This document shows positions 13,185-24,292 of a stretch of DNA of 64,000 nt, in pieces (position 1 is the first letter of the stretch; every line of letters begins with the position of its first letter). The notes beneath the pieces are model-generated. The model worked only from the letters and a program-made list of their open reading frames with translations. It was not told where the DNA came from and did no database searches. The stretch spans positions 5,510,501-5,574,500 of the forward strand of contig NC_012870.2 in NCBI RefSeq assembly GCF_000003195.3, written 5' to 3'. The position numbers were made by a program, and so were the translations under genes. This DNA is from Sorghum bicolor. Its lineage: Eukaryota > Streptophyta > Magnoliopsida > Poales > Poaceae.

Positions 13185-14240
13185 AGCAATGACAATGCAA
13201 TGACTATGGGTGTGTTTAAATTCTTCCGTTTAAACTTAGATTAGCCAAAACTAAGGATTAAAATTTTAGATCATTTTAATTGAGTTGAGTGGACTATTTC
13301 TTTTTAAAGTAGTTGACTAAATTTTAGACAACATTTGATACCTTTGTTTAAAATCTTAAGACTTAAAATGGTCTAAATTTTAATGGCTTATACCATTCTC
13401 AAATATTACCTATATCTGTCATTATCATGTGATAAGAGCAGATACAATAACAATCTTAGACCCAAACAAATGCTGATATGGATAAAAGAAAAGATGAGAG
13501 AGAGGAAGACTTGGCTCTCGTACAATCAACAAGCTGAGTAGGAAGGCCTATATAGCTATCGACTTAGACATCAGGTACATGTGACTAGGATTAAAAAAAA
13601 GAGAATGTGAAACATTAGTTAAAAGTAGAAAAAAATCTTATAGACAAATATTATATATAGTTTTTTTGCTTTTATTTATAGCTTAGCTAATAGCCAAGTC
13701 TTAAAAAATATAATAGCCAAGCTTCTTGGCTCTATGGGCCTATTTGGTTCACCGTGTTAGTCTTTAGTTAGGTTTTCATAATATATATTGGGTCTGTTTG
13801 GTTCTCTATTTGGTCTATTAGATAGGCTATCGCAAGCTTATTTGGTATAATTTTAATGGCTTGCGGAGAACGCTCGAATCAGCTGTTCTTGCGGAGCCAT
13901 ATTTGGCTTGGCCACATGCGCTCTTCTGGTTTGGCTCACCTAAGCCAACAAATATAAACAGAGAGAGCCACTCGACCTCGCTAGGATTACTGCTATTGTT
14001 GACTAGACGTCGCGCTCTCGCACTCTTCTCTCCCTCCGCTCTCTCGCGCTCTTTTCTCCTGCTGCTCTCTCTCTCTCTCACTTCTCTCTCATCACCATTG
14101 AGGTTCCCGTGGGGGAGGGAGTAGGGCTTATAGGAGAACGTTGTCGCCCGTCCTTAGGTGATTGCAGGTGAGACAAGCCTCCTAAATTTCTCTCTATCTC
14201 ATCCTCCTAGATTTATCTATGACTAGATCCAATTTTGTTT
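13185..14240. other. AT-rich transposon-like spacer changing to a pyrimidine-rich leader
   Basis: From 13207 to about 13720 the DNA is AT-rich and MITE-like (strings such as GTGTGTTTAAATTC), with no clear paired ends. From about 13960 it becomes CT-rich (CTCTCTCTCTCTC at about 14065-14080), followed by a GCAG/GTGAGAC donor-like junction at about 14168. That could be a transcribed 5' leader with an intron. Confidence 0.3.
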
Positions 14241-14446
14241 GTTTAGATTCATGTGCTTTGTACTTTTTGTAGCCCTTGTTATGATTTGTTCATTGTTTTC
14301 TTGAATAGTATTGGTAGGTGGTGGCTTGTTCTTTTACTCTGCCTGTCTACTTCCATTTTTACTTACTCTACCGTTGGACTTGGTCTGAGTTGTCGGCTTG
14401 CCGCGTGTAGATCTGATCTACTATATTCAGAAGGACAAAGGTAGGT

Positions 14447-14540
14447 GGAGCTTGGCTAAAAGTACCGTTTGTAGATTTATTGTGAGAGAAAAACACTGTT
14501 GAATAACTGACAGATTCGGCGGAAAATCTCAAGCCTACAA
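14447..14540. repeat. One-ended MITE remnant
   Basis: The string from GCTTGGCTAAAAGTACCG through GACAGATTCGGCGG resembles one end of a common grass MITE family. A second copy of this end lies at 35465-35545. No matching opposite end was found at either place. Confidence 0.4.
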
Positions 14541-14640
14541 TCTCTATGCATGTCGTTGAAGAAGCGCCCACGCGTTTGCGCATACAACAGGAGTGCAACC
14601 AAACCACAGCCACTGCACATCCTGTTCGACCTCCGCCTTG

Positions 14641-15249
14641 ATGTCCTCTTTGCGCTTGGACATTGCGAGCCTCCTGTGGTACGTCACTGCCTCCAAGTCT
14701 ACCCACCGCGACATCCTCAGCCAGGACTTCCGCCTCAGCCTCGCCCTCCGCGCCGAGGCCAACCGTGGCTTTGACCCCGCCCTCTTTCTCGGGGCCTTCT
14801 CCTACCAACTGTCGGTGCGCGCAGCAACCGCGGGAGATCTTGTTGCCCAGACGATGTCGACGCGATGGCAACACCTCCTCCGTTTTGACGCCATCCTCTT
14901 GGACTCGTTCGACCCCGCGGCCTCGCGCGACGGCCTCGTCGTCCTCTTCCGGCAACTGACAAACATCAAAGAACGTTGGGGCGGTGCCCTTTCCTGAGAT
15001 GACTTGCGCGTCTACAAGAGCCTCACCGGCCAAACGTCCTGCCTCCCTCTGGCGGATGTGCATGAAGCCTACCCACACGCCTTGCTCGCCGTTGGTGGTG
15101 CCGGCGGCTCGTTCCAGTTGCTCGCCGTCGACTTGGACCTGCAGACGCAGACCTTCACGTTGGAGGATGGCAGGCGGGGTGCTGTCGTCGAATCCCCCCG
15201 CCACGGGGTGCACCTCCCATACATCCCTCCGAGACACTGGCGGAGCTAA
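14641..15249 (+). pseudogene. Unidentified GC-rich coding-like fragment
   Basis: An open frame from ATG 14641 to a stop at 14996 begins MSSLRLDIASLLWYVTASK. Just past that stop another frame continues with LADVHEAYPHALLAVGG and a stop at about 15247. Third-position GC is high, as in grass genes, and unlike the AT-rich flanks. The broken frames suggest a decayed gene or a fragment captured by a transposon. I do not recognise the family. Two real exons separated by a misread junction are possible. Confidence 0.35.
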
Positions 15250-15599
15250 GGCCAGGCCAACCTGGGCCTTGCCCTCCCCCTTTGCCAAAGCCAAAGTAGT
15301 ACTTTTAGGTTAATAATCAATATCTAGTTGCAACTTTTCTTTTCATTTCCATACTAATCTGCAGAGTTATTCTCTATATAGTTTATACAGTCACTACAGA
15401 AATGAAAATTTGTATTTAATAGAGTTTACTTGATACTATTTGTTGTGTATTTGAGGTCTTAATTAGCCTAAAGTTCAGGGTTAATAACTAATTGATCTAA
15501 TATTTATGTCCTCGTTTAGCTTCATAAGATAAATTGACCCCTCCGATCCTGTAAAGTTGCCTCTCGCGCCACTGCTCCAAGATATGCCTCTCGCGCCAC

Positions 15600-15960
15600 G
15601 GTCGTCGGACCCACCGTCTAGTGGCTGGACCGCGTGGACAGCCTCCGCCCCCTAACCCACCATGCTCCATGCCTCGTCTCTCTGGACGCCGGCTCGTCGC
15701 AGGCTTCGCGCATCGAGCTGCCGACGGGATGCCTTGACAGGCTGATGTTCGTCCAGAACGTCTTGGACGCGCTGATGCTGGCACCGTTGCCGGACAGGAG
15801 GCTGAGCGTTCTGGCCGCGGAGATCTGTGTGATATCGATGTGGACGCTGTCGGGTGCGTCAGAAGGTGACAACTCTAGCTTGCCGGCGGCGGCGAGGTGG
15901 ACCAGACAAGGCGGTGCACTACTAGCTGGCTGCAACTCTGCTTTGTTCGTTTCAATTACT
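15600..15960 (+). pseudogene. Unidentified GC-rich coding-like fragment
   Basis: A frame containing ELPTGCLDRLMFVQNVLDAL and LPDRRLSVLAAEICVISMW runs from about 15640 to 15930 before losing coding character. It is separated by 350 AT-rich bases from the fragment at 14641-15249. It could be another piece of the same captured or decayed gene. No family assigned. Confidence 0.3.
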
Positions 15961-16221
15961 TTCTGCATCATCGCATTCGCAGTGAATGAATTTATCATGC
16001 ACTGTGCTCGTTGCCTCCTCGTCTCTCTTCAACAACTGTCTCGATTACGCTGCTATTTTCGCAACTCTGCTCTGTTCATTCATTGCAACTAGTATTTACT
16101 GTATCGTGGTTGATGAATTTTAACCGTGATGTCCTAACTGAAGCATAAGCTCTGAAGATTTGCTCTTTTTTTTTTTTAAAAAAAAGACCAAATCACACAT
16201 GCATGCACACTCCCCTCCCTT

Positions 16222-16239
16222 TATATATATATATATATA
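16222..16239. repeat. TA microsatellite
   Basis: An uninterrupted run of alternating T and A, 18 bases, about 100 bases downstream of the stop codon of the DUF4378 gene. Confidence 0.9.
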
Positions 16240-16337
16240 CACAAAAATCATATGAATGGTTTCCACTGGAAAACCTTCGTACATACCCAAGCTGAAAATA
16301 CCCTATCATCCTGAAGATTACAACATATCCAAGTTAG

Positions 16338-19300
16338 TCAAGACTCACAGGCACAGCACCCATGGCGCAAGGATACATCAATAAGCTCCCTTGCTACATC
16401 AGTGATGATACCACCCAATATGTTCTTCTCCAAATCCTTGACGACTTCATTCTTCTCGATCGGCAGGTCCCAAACGCGGTTCCAACCGAAGTCCCACACC
16501 GAGTTAGCATCCGAATGCGTGTTCTCCATGTCGCTGCGGAGTACCATCTTCAGGTTTTCAGCTGTGCTGTGGTCACTATGTTGCTGAATTTTCTTGGGGA
16601 TGTGCAGAGACTGAATATCGCTATCCAGTTCTCTGATGAGATCATCTAGAGTCTGTAGTTTCAGGTTAGCGGCGCGTGTCACGCTAACATCGACCATCGC
16701 CTCTGTTCGTTTACCTTTCCTTCTGATCAATTCGCGTCCGATGTCTGAAAGAACCTTGTTGCCTTTGTCTAACCACTTCCCTGTGTTAACCTGAACCACG
16801 CTGACTGGGACATTGAATCCGGTAATCGCCTTTGCGGTTTCAAGTAAGTAGGGATCCTTCAGCAACATTTCTGCAAGCAAGAGTTGATTCTCTGTGAAGG
16901 AATCACATGAAACAACATCCATCTTGTGGTTTTTCATAACATTCGGGTTACCGGGCTTCATGATATGATCCAAACCTGCAACATAAGCATAAGGTTATTC
17001 ATTCAGTAACAACAGTGACGATTATACTAGTTCATCTGGCATGTAGAGTAGGTTGCTATGAGACTACAGCTTCTGGAAAAAATAACCATATTCCTAAAAG
17101 AATTACTATAAGTAAACAAACTGGTTTAGTGTGCAGAGGCCAACAGTGAATCAAGTATGTGTACCATTTGTTGATTCATCGTTCACTTCTTTCATTTGTT
17201 GCTGCTGCTGGTGCTGCTGTTCTTCCTCAGAAAATGTTTCCAGTGTCTGTATTGTCTCACTGACTGTATGATTAACTCTGTCATCCTGCATGTTTGGACC
17301 AGCAAAAAAAAATGCCATCAGACCAATGCAATGTAATACTTTCATAATAACTGATGCAGAATGCTCTGTTATTTAAACTTACATTTGTCTCAGCAATTGA
17401 TTCAGGAGTAGTCTGTGCTACAGCAGTTGTTGGATCATTGATTTCTTCAGTTGGTTCCTTTTCGGATTGGTATGAGGAAGCACCTCTAGTTGTGCTACTA
17501 TCTTCCATCTCCATTGCAGATTTTTCGCATACACCATCATCACCGGGCGTGCTGTCTGATGGTTTGTGACTTCTGGTATCATCTACTTTTGTGGCCTCTC
17601 CATTCTGCAGTTCTGTCAGTGTAACAGATTCTAGCTTCTCTTTTGTAGGAGTTGGTTCTGATTTCAGTGACCTCTTCTGTTCTAGTTTCTGAATGGCTGT
17701 TTCATTCTGCACTCGACGATAATTCTGCACCTTCTTTTCCATGGTCTGTTTATCTGACGGCTTACTTTGTGCTTGCTTTCTCATTTGATCTGTCTTGGCA
17801 GCCTTGCCATTCTTTCCTTGAGCCTTGTTTCCAGGATTGGCAAGGTTCTCCTTGTTAAACTTCTCTCTCGTCTTCCTTGGCTTCACCTCACTGTCTCTCT
17901 GTTTTATGCCTGTGGTTTGCTTCTTTCCGAGCTTCTGTTTATTTTCTTCAACAATTGTTTTCTCTTCTGTGGCTGGTTTGTTCTTTCCATTCTTCGTAAA
18001 CCTTTGGAGGAAATTCATCTTCCTTCCTGCACTGACTGTTGTCTTTTGCTGGCTGCTGTCTTCAGTCAGCTTCGTGTCCTGATGAACGATTTTCTCATCA
18101 GCTACTTGGTTTACACTGACTCTTCTGTCTGTACCTTCCTGTTTGCTTAACATCTGCCTCATGGTCTGCCTTGTTTGCTTGTCAACTGTGAGATGTGAAA
18201 ATCTACTTGACAGTACAGGTTCGTCAGACTTTGTCAGGCTAATATTCCACTCACTTGTCTGAAAATTCTTGATCTGCCCTCTGGATGGCATCCTTTCTGA
18301 AGCTACAATTCGTATGGGTAATGTGCCAGCCATCGCATTTGTCGCTGTTGATTTTCTTGGCACCGCCTCAGGTTTCACAAACCTCTCTGTCCCCTTGCGC
18401 TCTGCAACCGTCTTCGCTGATGGAAGATTTTCCAGCCCCATCAACTTGGCAATCAGACTGGGCATCCTCACCTTTGAACCATCCTTCTCGCCACTTGTAG
18501 CATTGCTCTTGCGATTGTTTGCAGCACCGGCGAACTGCAAAGATGAGATGTGGTTCGGTCTGTAACTCTGTGACATGCCGTGAGGAACAATCTGCAAGAA
18601 CGCATCTGACGGGCTCTTTGCATCGTCGGCCTGCTCGGCCTCTTCTGAATCACCGTCGACGATCTCTACCAGCCTTGCAGAGGCAGAGGTCGTCGAACGC
18701 GGCGCAGCAGAGCTCTTCCAGCTCTCCTTGCCCTCCAACAGCAGCATCTTGCCGCCGTTCCCTGAGTTCCCCATTTCCATGTAGTCCGAGGCGTCCTGGA
18801 GCATCATGAGCATGCTGAGCGACTCCTCGAGGTCCATGGCGCCTCTGAGCAGTTGCTTCCCGATCTCAACCGAGCCCCTCCTCCTCGCGCCGGCAGCACC
18901 GCCGGAGGAGTACGCCACGAGAATGTCGTTCAGCTTCTGGACGCCGATCGCCACCTTGCCGACGTGCGCACCGGGAGCCAGGAGGTGGTGGCGCGCCTGC
19001 GACGCCGTCCCCGTCCTGCCCGGCTCGCCGAAGAACACGGAGCCGCCGCCGCCGCCCTGGCGCGCCACGAGATGGACGTTCTGGAGCTTGCCGCTGTTGC
19101 TGAGCGCGAGGGCCAGCGCCATCTGCACGTCCACGCCGCCGGCGCTGGCCGTTGGCGCCGTCTGCTTGCCTCCTCCTCCTTCTCCTTGGAACGGCACGAT
19201 GGCGTGCGAATGGGCGACGGCCGGCGCGTCATGGCGGCGCGGCGTCCCTGGTCTGGCAATGGAGCTGCTGTTGCCTTGCCGGCGCTGCAAGTGCAGAGCA

Positions 19301-19902
19301 AACGTAAAGATTGTAAACGAGAGGTAAAATTCAGCAGTCACATTAACTCAGTAAGTGTGTGGATGATCGTTTGGGTCTTTGCAACTTACTGATATGCTCG
19401 TTGCTGCTTGTGGTCTTGATGCTACCCGAGGAGCTGCTTGTTGTGGCTTCTGAACTTGAGGTGGTTTCGGAGCATTCGAATAAGCATCTGCAGAGCATGC
19501 CAGACATATTGAATAAATCTATTTACTACGGAGTACGACGTATTATCATCTGAACTTATTGTCCTCCTTTTGTTCTTGTCAAGAACAGATGCAAATTTAT
19601 GGTGAATTTATTTATCTCGACGGCAACAACCATCCGAAAATGAAATGAGGAACAGTGCGCAGTGCCGCTCACCTTTTTTCCGGAAAATGGAAAAAGAACG
19701 AGGGCAGAGCGAAGAGAAGAACGCAATGCCAGTTGAAACTTGAAAGCGAGCACCGGCGGCGGTCGCCGATCGAGGAAGGAAGCTTACCTTTCGCCCGAGG
19801 CGCGGCGGCGGAGGACTCGAAGCCGAGCCGCTCCCGGCGGCGGCGGAGGTCCCTGAGCAGCTTCTGGGCGAAGTCGGAGCCGAGATCGGGCACCTTGGCC
19901 AT
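16338..19902 (-). CDS. IAKLMGL-motif / DUF4378 protein (TRM- or LONGIFOLIA-like), 957 aa
   Basis: Five exons join in phase: 19902-19788, 19487-19390, 19284-17383, 17285-17165 and 16975-16338. The N-terminus MAKVPDLGSDFAQKLLRDLR is followed by an Arg-rich stretch. Near residue 347 is SLIAKLMGLENLP, the DUF3741 signature, and the last 200 residues match DUF4378 (LLLAEMLLKDPYLLETAKAI). A polar lysine/glutamine-rich region of about 350 residues lies between, with a short glutamine-histidine run just before the DUF4378 domain. In Arabidopsis, proteins with these two domains include the TON1-recruiting-motif and LONGIFOLIA families, which associate with microtubules and affect cell elongation. That role is inferred from the domains only, and I cannot name an orthologue. 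Start chosen as the first ATG in an exon with a consensus GTAAGC donor. Confidence 0.85.
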
Positions 19903-21738
19903 CTCTCGGCGCCCGCGGGGCGGGGGAGGAGGGGTCGTCGAGGCTCCGCACGCTGCCGCCCGCTGCTCCACTGCACCATGAACCCTCACCTGTCGACTCT
20001 CGTCAGCTAGTCAGTTAGGTGCCCGAATGAAGTGAAAGAGCGCGGCGTCTCCTCTGCTCGGGTTGGTGCGCGTGAGCGTTCCGGGGCTTTCGTTGTCTTC
20101 AACCTCCTCCTTGCTTGCTTGCTATGCCTCACCGCGCACGGAGCCGTGCGGCGAGGGAGGGAGAGAGGGTGAGGTGTCTCGTCCGGAGAGGAGGGGGGAG
20201 AGCAGCCATGTCAACCTCGCTTGCGCTAGTAGTAGTAGAAGTAGTAGATGCTTTCGGTTAGGGGTGAGTGGGAGGATTGCCTTGGAAGTCACACGTCCAT
20301 GGTGACCGACAGGGGCCTGCCTCTAGCTGCACTTGCACCGCGTTGCGTCCCCAGTTCACCCCATTCGCAAGCAAAGCCGGGAAATGGAGACATGGGTCTT
20401 GTTTAGTTCCGAAAAGATTTCGGATTTCGGTACTGTAGCACTTTCGTTTGTTTGTGATAAATATTATCCAATTATGGACTAACTAGGATCAAAAGATTCG
20501 TCTCACGATTTCCAGTTAAACTGTGTAATTAGTTTTTGCTTTTGTCTATATTTAATGCTTCATGCATGTGCCGCAAGATTCGATGTGACGGAGAATCTTG
20601 AAAACTTTTTGCTTTTTGGAGTGAACTAAACAAGGCCATGGCATTTGCGTTTGGATTCTCTCTAGGCTTGTAGCTTTTGGTTAGGTAGGTGGTAGTGGCC
20701 AGTGTGGTGGGGAGTGATCGCATTTGACCATGATGTGGATATGTGCAAAACGTGAATGATTTTGGTGTGACTTTACCTTTATTTTATTTATAATATATAC
20801 GATCTTGCTATGACTTTTATGGTGGATGTGTTGAGATTTTGCTTTTCTTTTTTTATTTTTTTTAAAGAACTTTAAAGAAAAGGGTTATTGTACAAAACTA
20901 ATCAACGGGTGGTGAAAAGATGCTGTGATTGACAAGCATTCCTCAGTACGGGAAAATATTGGAAAGATGCTTACGTTTTGTGGTACAAAGATTTATGTAT
21001 TGATGTTTGGTCATGCTAACACAGGATGGCTAGGAGCTGTTGTAACAGCTTCAGTACCAAGGGTCCTACAAGGATCACTTTTAAGTGTCAATCCACAAAA
21101 TTCTCTCTGCACAGTTCTGGATGCACATTGGTTTAGATTGTAGTTGCAAAGCAACATAAGAACCTCCAGGCCAATAAACAGCAAATGCCATTTTAAAAGA
21201 TGTAGAGAAAAGGGAGGAGGCGGGGTGGGGAGGGTGGATGGAAACAGCACGAGATATATCAAGACAGACTAAACCTAAAAGGCGATCACAGATCACACTA
21301 CAGGTGCAACCACAAGGGATGCATGGCGCAAAATCTAGAAAAAGCTCCAAAAAAGACTATGACTCAAATAACTGGTCACCTAATTGAGTTCCATGTACAA
21401 GATGACACATGACTTTCAACAAATTTGTAGGTGCAACATCCCCCTCACACCACACAAACACAACAATTGCCGGTCACTTAAAGTTCCTTCACCAACACAT
21501 TTAATTCCAGACCACATCATCCAATATTATTTTAACCAGACTCATATTTACATGGCAAGGGTCAAAAATGATTTGCATTGCAAAGAAGAAAGCACCAGAT
21601 ACTCAGAGTGACTGCGGAAAGGGAAGGACAGAAAACCACACTCATCTGTGACTATAGCATGGACAGGAAAGGTGGACAGTTAGATTCCTACAAGACCAAG
21701 GTAAGTACACATCTACATTCATGGGGACCATTTGCTGA
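19903..21738. other. Intergenic region with DUF4378-gene promoter and one MITE
   Basis: Contains the GC-rich upstream region of the DUF4378 gene (to about 20300), a 243-base MITE at 20395-20637, and AT-rich DNA to the 3' end of the At1g01500-like gene. No further gene is supported. Confidence 0.5.
20395..20637. mobile_element. Tourist/Harbinger-like MITE, family copy 1
   Basis: The ends GGTCTTGTTTAG and CTAAACAAGGCC are inverted copies and are flanked by a 3-base ATG duplication (20392-20394 and 20638-20640). The interior holds the family core TTCGGTACTGTAGCACTTTC and AAAAGATTCGTCTC. A 3-base duplication fits the PIF/Harbinger superfamily. Confidence 0.85.
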
Positions 21739-24292
21739 TCAGGGCAGTCGCCTCCTGAAGTTCCTACTGGTGCTTTGGTATGTACGAACCAGCAGGCCGA
21801 CACCCAAACCGATACCCACACACACGCCAAGGCCAATTCCAACTCCAACACGGACACCAGCATTAAACCATGAAAGCTCACCATCCTCACCCTCTAGAAA
21901 GTCCTGCCTTGAGTACAAGCTGTTATAGTCAACATCAACATCCGTCTCAGATTTGGAATCCTGGAATTCTGATACCTGAAACAAGTAACAGGAAAGATAA
22001 GGATAGTATCATATGTCAGTGACATAAATCATAAATGTGAACTCCATGCTTTATAGAATACGTTCCTGAAGTGGCCTACAACTAAGTGTAACCTAATGTG
22101 GTGAATGTTGTATCCATGAATAAAGTGAACACTTTTGCAATGTTGTACAGGAGAGCTCGAAAACCTTCATTAGGACATTAATATCCAGAGTACTATCCAA
22201 ATTCACAGGTAAATTTCCATCGAGAAATCATCTTCTATTAAAAAAATTAGCACTATACAATGAAGTTTTGTTTTTGGTTGAATCAGTAAGCAGTAAACCT
22301 GGTCTTTCAAGTAATCAGACAACTTCTTAGCAAAGCAAACAATCTCCCTTCACACCTTCTATCCTTATGCATTTACCATTAATCTCATTTGTATAGTTGC
22401 AGTAGACAAAATCATATCGCAGCAAATTTGAAAACATATTTCCACTGTTGAAGGTTAAAATTCATCAATCGTAGCCCTGAGTGTGCCATAGAAATAGAAC
22501 ACTATACCCTATGGTACAGTAGAAATCAGCTACCTAAGCTCCCAGTTTCAATGGGCATAGGCCTTGTTTAGATGTGAATTTTTTTTTAGATTTCGGTACT
22601 GTAGCACTTTCGTTTGTTTTTGGCAAATATTGTCCAATTATAAACTAACTAGGGTCAAAAGATTCGTCTCACGATTTACAGACAAACTGTGCAATTAGTT
22701 TTTGTTTTCGTCTATATTTAATACTTCATGCATGTGCCGCAAGATTCGATGTGACGGGGAATCTTGAAAACTTTTTGGTTTTTGGATGAACTAAACAAGG
22801 CCATAACCTATCAACACAGGAGACATGAGCACCTTTGAATATTCAACCCTTCTACAGTCTATTTATCTGATGGCCATGTACACCAGCAATCTGACGTACA
22901 TGTACATGAACTCACCAAACACAGATTGATCGAAGTACCTACTTGTTCATGTTTGGCACCACAACAAAAGTTTTATTGGGAGATAGGTGTTGAGCTCATG
23001 TAATGACTGCTATGAGGTTCATTACTATCTCCTAGTCATCTTCACAAAAGAGTAACCATGCATAAGTCAGCTTTTCTAGTTCTAGAAGCAAATGCAATTT
23101 CCGACCGATCAACCATGAACCATGATACCAATATGAGGTAAACTTTCTTTCAGATTCTATAAATGAGAATAAGTTTGCAGTGGTTTTCATATGGAAGCCA
23201 TGAATAAAGTGAGCATTAACATGAGAAATGATATAAATATGGTGATATGTCCTGCAATAGCAATGCAACAACACATATATACATAGGAAAGAAAGCTAAT
23301 TGATCATGTTTGCAGAAATAATCCTTTTTGTCACATGTTGGACGAGCATGGTCACAGTGACTAAACCAACAAGTAGTCAGCAAACAAGTTACATTTCATT
23401 GTTGTTTCTTATTGTGAATGATTCACAGTTGTTTCATAAGTCATAACTGCAGGTGGAGGAGTCCCTTAAAGCCAAAATAGCTCAGAGCTCCCAAGTGAGT
23501 ATCAAGCACAAGACAGAATTCGTATGCTAGAGACAAAAAAAAAAGGTCCACATGTGAGATTGTAGTTGGATAAAAGCATTTGAGAATGGTCACCGTCACT
23601 GTACAGATGGTAAGTACCTTCGAAGTGTCCTCAGCTGACTCTTCCTTCTGTTGTTCAGTTGCTTCATTCTCAGGGATGGAATCAAGCTTGAGTTTCATTT
23701 CAGACTTCCTTCGTGATATCAGCTGAATTGTCTTTGTTAATATGATAGGTGTGCCAGAGAAAGTTCCAGCAACATAAACCTCGATCATAGGTTGTACATA
23801 TTCCGAGCCATTGGACAGCTTTCCCTTCAAGAAGCCATTGCATGATGTGGATGACTGACACTTCATATTCCATTTCTTGCTGCTGCTCTTTGATTCCCCA
23901 ACTACTCCATTGGCATTGCATAAATCTAGATCTCCGGTGAGCAAGAGATCATTCTTATCAAACACTTGGAACCTCACACTCCCTGTCATCCGTATATTAT
24001 CCGTGCTCACAAAAGTAGCTTCCTCTGTCCTTTTGTCAACCCTGTCCCTCCTCAGTGAGGAGGATATGAACTCAGTATGCATGCTGCTCCGCTGGCCATT
24101 CACCTCAATAACTGTATCAGGTGACAGAGGGATGTGGTTCAGTGTGAGATGGTCTGGCGCAGACTCATCCACCACACAGTTGCTTACCCTAATATAGAAC
24201 ACCTTCAAGTCAAGCCACGGTGAAGACCTTGGCGCATAAAGCGGGTGCATGATAATCTTCCTTGCAGCCTCAAAAGCCACCCCATCGCCCAT
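21739..24292 (-). CDS. At1g01500-like tail-anchored protein, 303 aa
   Basis: Two exons, 24292-23618 and 21975-21739, join in phase. The protein matches the plant family typified by Arabidopsis At1g01500: SPWLDLKVFYIRVSNC near the N-terminus, RRDRVDKRTEEATFVSTDNI in the middle, then VEVYVAG-like and SGTPIILTKTIQL segments. The C-terminus has a conserved WFNAG followed by a glycine/valine-rich membrane segment (VRVGVGIGLGVCVGIGLG) and ends in basic NFRRRLP. That arrangement suggests a single C-terminal membrane anchor with a cytosolic N-terminal domain. Database labels such as erythronate-4-phosphate dehydrogenase for this family are not supported by any visible dehydrogenase motif. The molecular function is unknown. 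The intron of about 1.6 kb carries a MITE. Confidence 0.93.
22560..22802. mobile_element. Tourist/Harbinger-like MITE, family copy 2
   Basis: The ends GGCCTTGTTTAG and CTAAACAAGGCC are flanked by an ATA duplication (22557-22559 and 22803-22805). It lies in the intron of the At1g01500-like gene and shares its core closely with the copy at 20395-20637, only 2 kb away. Confidence 0.9.

Noticed and set aside
18519..19392. Plus-strand open frames over exon 3 of the DUF4378 gene
   Set aside because: Arg/Ser/Pro-rich translations caused by the GC-rich opposite strand; exon phases support the minus-strand gene.
21642..21984. Other-frame ORFs over the last exon of the At1g01500-like gene
   Set aside because: Pro/Thr or Val repeats produced by reading the glycine-zipper codons in the wrong frame or strand.
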